A stretch of DNA of 64,000 nucleotides from positions 248,001 to 312,000 of the forward strand of contig WEDG01002934.1 in the NCBI GenBank assembly GCA_017591395.1, written 5' to 3'. Shown here piece after piece: positions 10,100-22,000 of the stretch (its first letter is position 1; each line of letters begins with the position of its first letter). The notes beneath the pieces were generated by a model. The model was not told the origin of the DNA, ran no database searches, and saw nothing but the letters and a program-made list of their open reading frames with translations. A program made the position numbers and the translations under genes. Source of the stretch: Schistocephalus solidus (taxonomy: Eukaryota > Platyhelminthes > Cestoda > Diphyllobothriidea > Diphyllobothriidae).

Positions 10100-13000
10100 G
10101 TAACGCTTGGGCCCTTTCTTATGCTTAACAGGTACCCACATTTTTGTTTACAATGAAAGGTGGCGTGCGTGCCTCCTTTAGGTGAGGATTGTCTTGGTCC
10201 CTGTCACATAGCCGGCACGCTTCCCCCCGGCGTGTTGGAAGAGGCGGTGAGTCGTATTATGGAGCAACAAGCCTCTCTACGAGGTCTCGAAAGACAGCTG
10301 GATCGACAGGCGATGTCACGGACGAGTTTACTCGCCATTGTTGCCGCGCACGAAGCCCTGCAACAGTCTGGCTGGCTCCCTGCGCCGAACCAGACTTCGC
10401 CGCGTAACTTCGCTACTGAGGATCAGGCAAGTTGTAGAGCAGGTGAGCAGCTGAATTCATTCTTATGTATCCGTGAATTTGTCACTTGTTGTATCGCCAC
10501 ATCTACGTTGATGATAACCGCTTTCACTGCTGCATAATAGAGGATCAGTGATCCGGTTACGCTAACAGCGGACGCTTTAACCAACCGTCGACTGATCCCA
10601 TCATTTCCTTTGGGTTTACTCTTCAAATAACCACCGGGTGCCACATTAGTGAATGTGGGGAGATATATGAACCAGAGTGGTGCGCAAATACCTCTGACTG
10701 TAATCCCGTTGACATGCAAGTCAACAGTGTGCCTTAGAGACAGTATTCGTACTTGTCGCTTTCGATAAACTAAGCCATTGCCCCGTGTTAAGCGTGGAAA
10801 GCACTGCACACTGCCCTGTGATCGCGCTTGAATACAGAGCAAATCATCTTTTCTACTTAATCTGTCGCAGCAGCCTAAAATATAGGGAGACTCTAGCCAC
10901 AGCGATCTTCAGGCCCGATCCCGAGTAGGAAGAGAAGTTGGATGCCAGTAGATAGAGCGTTTTGTTCTGTTCAGAAAAGTTGTTGAACAGGTTAAAACAA
11001 ATTAGCAGCGCCGCGAGCGCAAGCTTCATGGCTGAGACAGTGGGGAAGTCGTCACAGTGACTTGAGCTAGCCCATACCTGAGTCGGCCTTGAATTTCATT
11101 GGTCCTTTTGGAAAGCTATGATTGGCTGAGAATCAGCTTCAGAAAGTGACGGGAGTACGGAATCAACAAAGCCATGCCAAATTTCTGATGGAGTTCTCAC
11201 GTGGATATGTGAATGACCTCAAGTTTATTGTCTTTATTCTGTTCATGACATCTCTCACACCGTTGTTTTATTTCGGAAACTTTTTTGCCTGCCGGGTCTT
11301 TTCTAACAATTATGAAGTTTTCTTCCTTTCTACTTTATCGCCTTTAACCGAAAGTTTCTAATGGCGCAACAAAATGTGTACCTGGAGCACACTCAAGAGT
11401 GCTCATGGCAGCTGTCGCGTTTGTGTACCTCCACCAGAACACTTCGAGTTGTGCTTTTAATCGGTTGCCTATGGTACTTGAATGAAAGCGGGTTAAAGTT
11501 GCCGTAGTTCAGAACAGGGCAATAGTGCCCAGTAGAGTTGACCGAACCAGATCACTTTCAACACAGGCGCCAAATGTGAGCAGGATAGATTAGACAGCTG
11601 TGAATGGAAAAGAGCCAGATAATTCTCTAAGCAAGGCAATCTAGCTTTGAAACTGAAAATTTCCGAACCTTTAAACGCTTTTTTCCAGAATCTTTGTATA
11701 TTTTACTGTTCTTGGGATGCTCTTTCGCGGGAAAGCTAAGAAGGGGGGAGTTTGGGATAAGTAAACACTTGGAATAACAGTTGAACCGGACACTGAGATA
11801 GTTTTGTTGGGGTGAGTAAATGCTTTCTAGGTTTTAATCAACTCTGCTCAGAGCGTTTGCACTTATGGCACCAATTCGATCCCCCCCCCTATGGTATGTG
11901 TGATAAAAGACGTGCGTTTTAGTGTTTTCGAATAAACACATTATTCTTTTAGATTAGTTGCTTACATAGGCTGCTATGTAGCGTTTAGACGAGCAGCCAC
12001 ACTAAGTTCCTTTACCGATAACCTCGCATAATTTTTTCATCACAGCAATTTGTGCAGCGTGCCCTCTAAGCCTTTCCTTCCTCGTGCCCCCGCCCCCCAC
12101 AGGAACTTATTTCAGTGCGGGCCTCGAGGGTGTCGAGGAAATTGTGAAATCCTTATGTCTCACACAAAAGAAGGGTTACAGGGGCATGGGGGCGCATGTT
12201 CTGCCTCGGACCTTGTCCAACATGCCCGTAGGTCACATCAGCCGGGCCTGGGGTCTTCGAGGACCAACCATGTCCGCCAACACTGCCTGCGCCTCGGGTC
12301 TGCACTCGGTTGGGGAGGCCTACAGAATGAGTAGGTTTCAGTCGTTTTATGCTTGGAGCCTGCCTGTTTACTGATCATTAATTTCTGTTCGCTATGTAGG
12401 TTACTACGGTTCAGTCTGCTTGTTCTTGAAACTGTAATGTTACTTCTTCGAGTTCTAGTCGCATACAGATAACGGGTTATCTTCATGTTTTGTCATTTGC
12501 CTTTTTTCGATAATCACCCACACTTATAATTTCCCTTGACACTGTTGCTGCTTATCAACGTCGAGTAGTTCGGATTGTTGAAATAAATGTTTTTCCCTTG
12601 TAATCGAGACACGTCAGGTAGTCTAGAGTACATTTATTACGGATGGGCACGAAATTGGCCTCTTTTTAGGCTTTTCATTTGTATAATGCTGCCGCGATTT
12701 CGAAATTATCTCTTCCTTTTCATTTTATTGACTTGTTGGTTCGTTTTTTTCAATCGATGTTGGAGTCACATTTGTCACACCTGCACATGTTAGGAAAATA
12801 CGTTTATTTATCTATCCGAAAAAAACATATGGGGCTTATTTTAGATGGAATTGTGGAACCCATTGTGGACTCCAGTTGTCTATTTCTCAGAATACTTATA
12901 AATAGCATAATCTGATTAAGTTGCTTTAGGTACTCTACTGGAAATTGACGAGTTTTTTTAGCAATGGGCCCTTTTTCCCTGAGCCACTTTTATCATGATA

Positions 13001-16000
13001 TAAATGACGACTTGATTGCTGAGAACTCGACCGTCTGCTTTGTTGACTTCACTGCGTTAAATTTAGTTTATCGTGAGTCTCTCTGCAAAAAATCCTCGTC
13101 ATGATCAAGGTCTATTACCCCTCCATCACTGTGCAAATTCTGGTCCATAACCATCTCTATCAACTGTTCGGTATTCGGTCTGACGTTCGACAAGGTTGTA
13201 TCCTGTTGCCCATTTTGTTCAAATACGCTATTGATCGCATCCTCGGGTAGGCCGTACATGAGATTAAGGTGTTGAGTTTGCACATAACGCGTGGTGAGGT
13301 TAAATCATCGACGCCGGCTATATCAAGCATGCTTAAAGTTGCATCTAGTATAAGTTCCTTTTATTACATACGATGATGTTGTAGCTTCTTTTTACATGCC
13401 GTAACTGGATCTGGGTTTTTATTCTGTTGGGTTTGCTTAATCATAAAATCGGCCAATATTCATTTTTCCGTTTGGCAGTTTTTGTGATCGTTTTTATACG
13501 CTGTACACCGGGCCCATCTGGACGAGAGTGCGGTAGATGCAGTACAAATCTGTTATCACTATAAACTAAAGCATGTGCAAGTCACCATCCTTGCGCTCAT
13601 CTTAATGTAGTTCACAAGTCGGGCATCATCGGTAACGGTGGTCGAGTTGTCATATACATACTTATGAGTGTTTTTAATGACCGGACCAGTTAGTTATTTG
13701 TGTGTTTTGTCTCATGCCCCATTTAATTGTTGCTATCCTGTATAATTATGGTTTTTTCAAAACATTTCATTTACTGTCCTCGTTGTATTTTCAGATATTA
13801 CTGAGACAGTTATTTGCTAACCATTTTGTACCATTGTGTTACTTTTAGATTACTGTCAGCTATTTGCTTGTCTTATACATTTTGTTTCGCGTGGTTTTCA
13901 TTGTGTTTTTTTTTGTTTATCTAAACAAGGGTTGTGCGACTGCACGATTTTAGTATTTTCTTTATCTGTGGAGGCATTTTGGGAATTTTATCTGCCCCAC
14001 CCAAACATTCACTTTTCACCGGTCCCCAAAGACTGGTAAACGCTAGCTAGAAACGTAGCTATCATGATAGCTGTTATTCCAATAATTTTTTGTCCGCTCT
14101 CGCATAATGTTAAAATTATCGGCTGTCGCCTAGAAACAAAGCTTTCGCTTGCATGTGACTTAGGTTTCCATAGCCTTCCATGCTCAGGTTTTTTTCCTGG
14201 ACCAGATGGACATCAGGTCGCTTCTTATAATAGTGTTTGTAAGACTTCGCACGCATGTCACCATCCTGCATTCGCGGTGCACATCGTCACATCCGACGAT
14301 CGAACCATCGTTAGCTGTTTAATAATCCTCTTATTTCTAATAGGACTGTCTATTAATGTACATGCTCTCACTTCTTTCAAATAACCTGTTCTTTCCTATT
14401 GTTCGAGAGAGCTTTCGTACACATTTTTCGAGTAAGCATTCTTTATAATTGGATTTCTGTTTTTGCATTTTCCCACAAAAATACCCTTAAATCACAATTT
14501 CTTAAGTTGATATTTAGGGAGTTTGTCCTACGATGGCTATAAGTAGGCTTTTTCAATTCTTAGTACACAAAATAACCTTTTTGTGACTGTTGAAGTCAAT
14601 ATAACATACTAATTGGGTGACAATTTCATGGCTAGTGTTGTACGTGACCGGAGAAATGTCCACTAGAGGACTAGAACACAAATGATTCTGAACCATTCTA
14701 AAGCAATGCAAGCCATAAACTAAATTTATCGTGAAATTTTGCAGTGTTCCATTCATTAATCCGAAAATATTTAAAAAAAACTTTTCTAAGGAATTTAAGC
14801 GGTAACTTACAAGTTTCAATTACAGTGTGTATGTAAATAATTTGCTTTGATACGGTAACTTTCTGCAGGTCAATCAGATAATTTCTAACTTTAGTCTGCT
14901 AGTAAGTTCTGTGTTTTATATATACAATGATTTTAGTATGCATTTTTCGCCTTTTCTACTATTTTCTTTAATAATTTCGGGCGAAATTTTAAAGCGTAAC
15001 GTACTATCTTCTTCATAACAGTCAGCATCTTAACTTGTTAATAGATTTCTCGGAGTATGATAACCAACCATGCATCGTAGTCCAAGTTCAGACTGCAGGA
15101 AGAAGCCAGTCTCAAATGAAAATGCGACTTTGCGAGAGCAATTCCCAAAATCGGTGACTTGTTTATTTCCCCTTGTTTACTTAATTATCTTTACTTTTTG
15201 GTCTCTTAACGCTCAGTGTTTATTCTCCAGTTCAGTACGGTGAGGCCGATATGGTGGTTGCCGGTGGTTGTGAGGCCAGCGTCTTGCCTTGGACGTTGGC
15301 AGCCTTCTCCCGCATCCGGGCCCTCGCTTTGGGCTATAACGATCAACCAAAGCTCGCCTCGCGACCCTTCGACAGTCAACGCCAGGGTTTTGTCATGTCG
15401 GAGGGAGCCGGCGCTCTGGTTCTCGAGGCTTGGCCTACGCCCTTACACCTGCTTGACGCTCTCCACAGACGTACTTTAGACCACCAGCCACTGGCGGAGA
15501 TTGTGGGCTTTGGGCGATCTGGTACTACCTGAATTTGAACCGTCACATTTTTTAACCTTTTACTCCCATCGTCATCCTAACCTCTGCAGTTGACTGTCCG
15601 CTCACATTTTAAACTTGCTGACTCCAGCTTCCGCGCCACCTATATTAAGTAGAGTTGCTAAGATGTTAAACAGGGATTTTAAATTGTAGCTTTGTAGTTT
15701 CTTCAGAAATTAATCTCTAACTTTGAGTAACTCAGTAAATTCTAGTGTCTATACGCGCAGACCGAAATTCAGTTTATTCCAGTTTATTTGGTAAGGATAA
15801 TAGGCAATGCCTTTGAAAACCCTATTGTGTGCGTGCCAGTTCGTTGGATACTGCCGGATATGTATATCAAAATTATCCCTATAACCAGATTGCTTGCAAG
15901 ATGTGAGTAGTATAGTAGTTTTATAGTTCATGGGGCACTTTGCTGAGGTTCAGACTGTCAAGGGAAAGCAGGGGACACATATAGTCATACAAGCGTCTCT

Positions 16001-19000
16001 CGAACAGCTGAAGGGATGTCGCCTCCACGACTGATTGGAGGCGATCATTCCAGCTCTCTACTGCCCTTTGCGTGAAAAATTAAAAGCGGAATTTCAGCCT
16101 GGACATTTTCGTGTGCAGCTTCATCGAGTGCCCACTAAGATTAGGCGATAGATGCCACTGAAACATCTCAAATTCAATCCGCCGTCAAGGCCATGTATTA
16201 TCTTGTATACCAGGATAAGATCACCTCTTTGCTGCCTGTAGCACAGAGGAAATAGATGAAGGCAGCGAAGTCTTTCTATGTACGATCGATCTTTGAAACC
16301 ATTTACCAGCTTTGTTGCATGGCGTGGTTCTTTTTCGAAGCATGTTTAATCCTTTGACAGCCATGGCTGCCACGCTTGAGTGCCATATTCTAGATGAGAC
16401 CGAACAAAGGTGCTGTAAACTCTCCCAAAAAGGTCTTTGTCAAAGGTTACAAATGTCATTTTTATTGCATATAATACTCCCATGGCATTTTTTGCGGCCT
16501 TCGTGCACTGCAGTGCTGGTTTCATGTTGCTCTGTATCCAAACCCCGAGATCCTTATGTGAAAATTCAGCGGGAAGAGTAACGCCTTTTAGGTGGTATGC
16601 CCTGACGCTCTCATTTGAGTGGGATTTGGTTGGATGCGGATGAAGGACGGCACACTTCTGCACGTTGAACTCGAGGAGCCATTTCTCGGACCACGTTTGC
16701 AGTCGGTGCAAATTATTTGAAGGGCTTTTTGATCCTTCGGTCCCTTAATGACTTTCCAGAGCTTAACGTCGTCGGCAAACATTATTTTACCGCATTCGAG
16801 TTCCTGTAGGCTGTCATTAACACATAGGATAAAGACTAAGGGCCTGAGAACCGAGCCTTGAGGCACACTGCTAGACACGTTCACCCAGTCTGACATGTCA
16901 TCTCCGATACAGACACGCTGTTTGCGACCAACCAAAAACTCCCTTATCCAGTTTTAAAGATCACCCCTGATGCCGGGTGCGCTGAGCTTATGCAGAAGGC
17001 GGTGGTGTGGAACAGTGTCGAATGCTTTGCGGAAATCGATCAAGACGACTTCGACCTCGAAGCCCTCTTCTAAAGCCCTAGTACAGACCTCCAGGCAAGT
17101 TAGCAGATTTGAAAGGCAGGAGCAGCCTCTCCGAAACCCACGCTGAAAATTCTGTAGTATTTGATTTTCGTTACAAAATTGTTGTATAGCACTCTTTACG
17201 AGGACTTCCATCGTTTTGCATGAGAGGCAAGTCAAACTGATAGGCCGGAAGCTGTTTGCTATCATCCTGCTACCTCCTTTACATAAAGGAACGAGATTGG
17301 CTAGCTTGCACCGTGACGGCAGTCTCCCTGTTCTCATTGACAGCGCAAAGAGAATTGAAAGAGGTTTTCCAGCTCCGTTGATAGTTCCTTAAGTAGCAGC
17401 CCAGGAATCCCATCGGGTCCAGGAGACTTGTCTGGCTTAATTTGACTGAGGACGCGTCTACCTTCCTTGGCGGAAAAGGCAACGGTTGCAATAAAACAGT
17501 ATCTTGGCCCATTTCAAACTTCTGATTGTCTCTGCGGATTCCATAATAATAACCGATCGAAAAAAATGAGACAGTAACTATCCTTTCTGTGGCCCTTCAA
17601 CTAATAAGTTTCCAAGGCTGTCTTTTAGACGCACAATATCATCTCTGTGTTTTCTCTTACTGCGAAGGTACCCATAGAAATGCTTGGGGAATATGATAGA
17701 TTCTGCTGTCAGATGGCTTTCAAACGAAGTTCTGTCAATCCGTTTTTGTTTGCGGCATTTATTTCGTAGCTCCTTATATTCGGCGAATGTCTTTGAATCA
17801 TGAAGATGTAAATACTTTTTTCACAACCTCTGCTTCTTCTTCGTGATCTGTTTTTGTTATCGGAGTGACCCATGGCGGTTGAACACTTGGTCTCACTATT
17901 TTCATAGAGCAATGGGATTAGACTAGATGCTCTATAATCCCCCGAAATACTACCAGAAATCTTCTAAATCTGTCAATTTAAGTGGCCAGGGTTCCTCTGA
18001 GACAACACGTCTCATTGCGTTAAAATTACCCTTTCGAACATCTATGCGCCGTTTAATTTGTGATTGTGGGTTCAATAGGAGAGAGCACACGCAAGTAAAA
18101 GCAATCTGGTCGCTTAAGCCGAGTAGATGTTGGGCATTAACTTCCCTTAAGAATCCTTCTTCTTTACTGAAGACGAGATCTAGACAGATCGATCGTTGTC
18201 CTTCTCTTAATCTTGTTCCGAATTTTGTGTGTTGAACAAGGTATTCGTCTTGAGTAAATTTCAGTAGCTTGTGGTCGAATGATGTTAATGGAGCGTTTGT
18301 TACGGGGATCTTCCAGTTTTTTCCTGGAGCGTTAAAGTCACCCAAAAGTAGTCAGTTCTTTCTCTTACAAAATAACTTCAGTGCAATAAGAATTTCCATG
18401 TTGGCGCTTTTACCCGAGCTGGGAGGTCGATAGACAACGCACAGGGTAAGTGTTGGTAATTGTTTGATACTAATCTTACATTAAAATAAGTTCAAAATTT
18501 CGTGGTATAACTCAGATATTTCTTGCTGGCAGCATGCAATTTCATTCGATACATAAATCGCTTCGCCTCCTCCTCTACTTTGACATCTATCAACGGAACA
18601 CTTGATAGCCCTCGATATTGGCTTCGTTGTTATTCATTTCCTCAGTCAACCAGATCTCTGTTAACACAATTATGTGAGGTTTCTGCTTAGAGGCTAGTAA
18701 TTTGAGTTCATTCAGCTTGTTGAATGGACTCTGACAGTTAGTGTAGTAGATTTCGAGACAGCGACCACTGGTGCTCGTAGTAGTCTTGAAAGCGGACATC
18801 ACTACATTGATTAGGCTGTCAGAATGACTGCCTTTGCCCAGATAAATGTTCGTTGGACTTGAACTATTTGTCCGTCTCTTATTTTGAGGCGTGTTTTGCC
18901 GTTGCTCCTTCGTTTTTCCAGTTCTGTTACCAAATATCTCCTTTTCCTTCTCTCCTTCGGCTCTTAATCCGGCTGAAAAAAACTCGGGAAGCAGATCCCA

Positions 19001-22000
19001 CAGAGATTATTTCCTCTGTAACAGGAGCTATGCGTGTGCTTCAGTTTCCAAAATAATTTTTAGGGGTCGTGGTCGAGGATTTGAACCTGGCACTGGCTGA
19101 GCCCTCCCTATTTCATATGGTTTGAGGATGTTAATCGACTCATCGTCCCTTAACAAAGCTTTAGCATACACTTGTAGAAGGTCTAGGTCTTGCTTAACCC
19201 TCTCCTTTGAGATTGATAAATTTGAAACACGTGCGTCCATAAATATTTAGGTCGAGGTCCATCAGGCACTGTGAGAACCGCGTAATACTCACGAGTTGCT
19301 AACAGGCTATCAGTATTATAGCCTATGTCATTATTTACCATGCTACCAGCACAGGTCCTAGCTAAAAGCTTGGACACGTGTTTCACCGACTTTCTGTCGC
19401 CGCATGGCACAGTTGCGAGAGTTTCGGCTCACTAGTGGGTTCTCCAGCAGTAGTAGATACTCCGGTTTTGAAATTGTAGTTTTTGAATTCCCTCAAAAAT
19501 TGATCTCTAACTTCAAATTAGTCAGTATATTCGAGGGTCTAACGGCGCAGACCGATTTTCGATATTACTATTTAGTTTTACCTAATGAAGTCATGGCAGA
19601 CTGTGTTTGCATGCATTACTGCATTCTCTTAAGACTACCGCGTTAGGCATGCTGTTACTCCTGGACGGGCAACTTGCAAACCATCACTGTGCTATTGAAT
19701 GATCGCTTTAGTTGAAACATCTATATTTTTCTCTCAGTCCGTATTCTGTCCTGAAATTAGCTCAGTATGCATTTCAAGTCATTTAAATAGCCGCAAACGG
19801 TGGGAGGGTCTGACGAAGGCGCGATATCAATTAAAATGCCCTATTTTGCGAGCTGTGTGATAAACTTCTAATACTTGTTAAAATGCCTTTTAATGTTGTG
19901 TCGGGCATCAACGTAAAATTTGAGCGGTTTGACTTGAGTAGAAGTTATTTAGTATATAAATCCTACTTGCTGAAGCAGAAACCACTCCACATAACGCTGC
20001 CCAAAAATAACTAAGTGATTCACTTTGGAGACCAGCGTTAGCGGGATTTGGTATTGTTTGGCACCTGAGAGAGACTGGAAACGGAATTTTTGAGATAGAA
20101 TATGGAAATACGAAAATCACACACACAATACAACAGTTTGACCGTCGTAGTCCAACGATGTCCACCGTATGCTACAGAGAAGGTTGGTGCAGGGACGGTG
20201 ACATGCGCCTGGATTAGTTTTAAGTGACAGTAGTATTGCGTTGCAGCTACCGCACTCTCTCCTCCTCCCCCACCTGAGCCCGGTGTCATGACAGAGTCAA
20301 GAAGAACGGAGGTGAGAGAGGACGCAGGTGTCTGGCGCGGCCGGAGCCGCCCCTGGGTGTGCTACCACACCTGGCTCGGATCCCACGGAGTGAGATTGCC
20401 ATAAAGGCCACATTAAGGACTCATTGCAGCCTGACTCTCAGTCTGCCAGTCAGTCACTCCACACAAACCACACATTGGGCTGACCACGCGGGGCGAGTTT
20501 TCCCGTAAATTGGCAACCTTCTAAGCTACTGGATTTAGCTCACCGTGATAGTTTCAAGTGCGTCAGATTGTTTATAGTGAGCAAAATGCGCTGAACTATC
20601 GACCTCACTCTCTCCCCCACCGTCCGAGCTGGTCAGTTGCCTGATGCTGGAGTAGGTGCAGCTGCTGGTGACGTCATCTACGTGTACTACGTACACGACC
20701 TGGCCCCCCAAACACAAGCACCAGGATTTCATACATCAGGTGGTTGAACGGCTCACATGTTTGAGATAGCCTGAGGTCACGTCAAGTAGGAGCCACTCCA
20801 CATAACACGCATTGGCCTGACTACGAGGTCTGAGTGTAGTTGTCAGTTGGCAACCTTCTATCCCACGGCGCTTATCGCCCCGTGATATTCTCAAGCTCAG
20901 ATCACACATGCAATAGAGGAGTCACATGGATAGGAGCCCAGGATCATACTTGCCTCTTACTCAGTTATGCAGACTGAGAGCATATTTTTTTGTGGCGTTG
21001 CATGTGACCATGTGAGGTCCAGAGGCGATAAGGATAGATGTAGTGTTGTGGTATAGCCGGTGGTGTTCTATCGCAGGTTTCAATGGAGACGCATGTGACC
21101 TAATAGGCCCATGCGGTGTGTGAATGTGCGTGGGTAGTGCGGACAGTTAATTCGGGTGCGGCGGGTGTATTTTGGTGCTCCTGGCACTGGTTCGCTGGTC
21201 TCTGTGCGATGGATTCGCAAGTGACCGATCTGGCCGATGTGTGATGTGCATGTGCAGTGACAATGAGAACAAGATAGGTCGTGAGGTGCTGACTCTGTGG
21301 GGGCTCTGCTGCGAGTACTGGTAGTTGAGCTCCTGTGAGTAATATGGGAAGTATTGGTGGGTGCGCAAGATGTGCTGACATCGTGGTGGATTCCGCGTTC
21401 GTGGATGCGCTCGGACCGAGCAGGCCCATGCGATGAGTGAATGTGCGTGTGCAGTGAGGGCATTGGAGGCGGTGGTCTCTGCTGTGTGTTGGTGGTCCAG
21501 GCACTAGTTCGCCAGTCTTTGTGCGATGGATTCGCAAGTGAACGATGTGTGAGATGAATGTGCGATCGCAATGAGGACAGGTTATTACTGAGATCCTATC
21601 GCTGGTACTGGGGGCGGCGGTGGTGTTGGAGGTGGCAGGTGTTTGGAGGTAGTGGGAGGGGTCAAGTGGTGTTCGTCGCCGTGATCGGCGAAAGGAGTGG
21701 AGGGAGGATAGTGTCAGTGATCGTGGAAGGCGCGGCATCAATGAAGTTGTTATCAGTTGTTGAGGTGGTCGTCGTCGTGGGGTCTGAGACAGGTGTGACA
21801 GAGGTTGATGTTATGGGATTGTTTTTGCATTGACTTCGAAGATATCCGACCAGGCCGATTCGCGCGTGGAATGTGAGTTGATAGCGTAGGTACGATGTCA
21901 GGGCTTGGGTATTGGTGATGTTGATCCGCGGTGCTAATGACTTGTGAGCCACCATTTTGGCCGTAGCAGCGGCGAGCCGGTTAGCCGCATAGATTGCTGC

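Larger units (their letters stand above)
15768..19410 (-). mobile_element. CR1-like non-LTR retrotransposon, nearly complete, decayed
   Basis: On the minus strand the element runs from a partial ORF1 (about 19240-18850) through an apurinic-type endonuclease (18802-17950) and a reverse transcriptase (about 17510-15960) to a 3' tail of two AATAAACTGG-like units at 15768. Several frameshifts and stops break the second ORF, so it cannot move on its own. It lies antisense in OXSM intron 4. The 5' boundary near 19.41 kb is estimated from where ORF1-like sequence fades. Confidence 0.82.

Noticed and set aside
10160..10181. Earlier acceptor for OXSM exon 2 after GAAAG
   Set aside because: With the phase left by exon 1 it runs into TGA. 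The acceptor at 10181 keeps the frame and family sequence.
10423..10842. 139-codon minus-strand frame overlapping OXSM exon 2 and intron 2
   Set aside because: It has no recognisable domain and is partly antisense to a real exon. Its length is plausible by chance.
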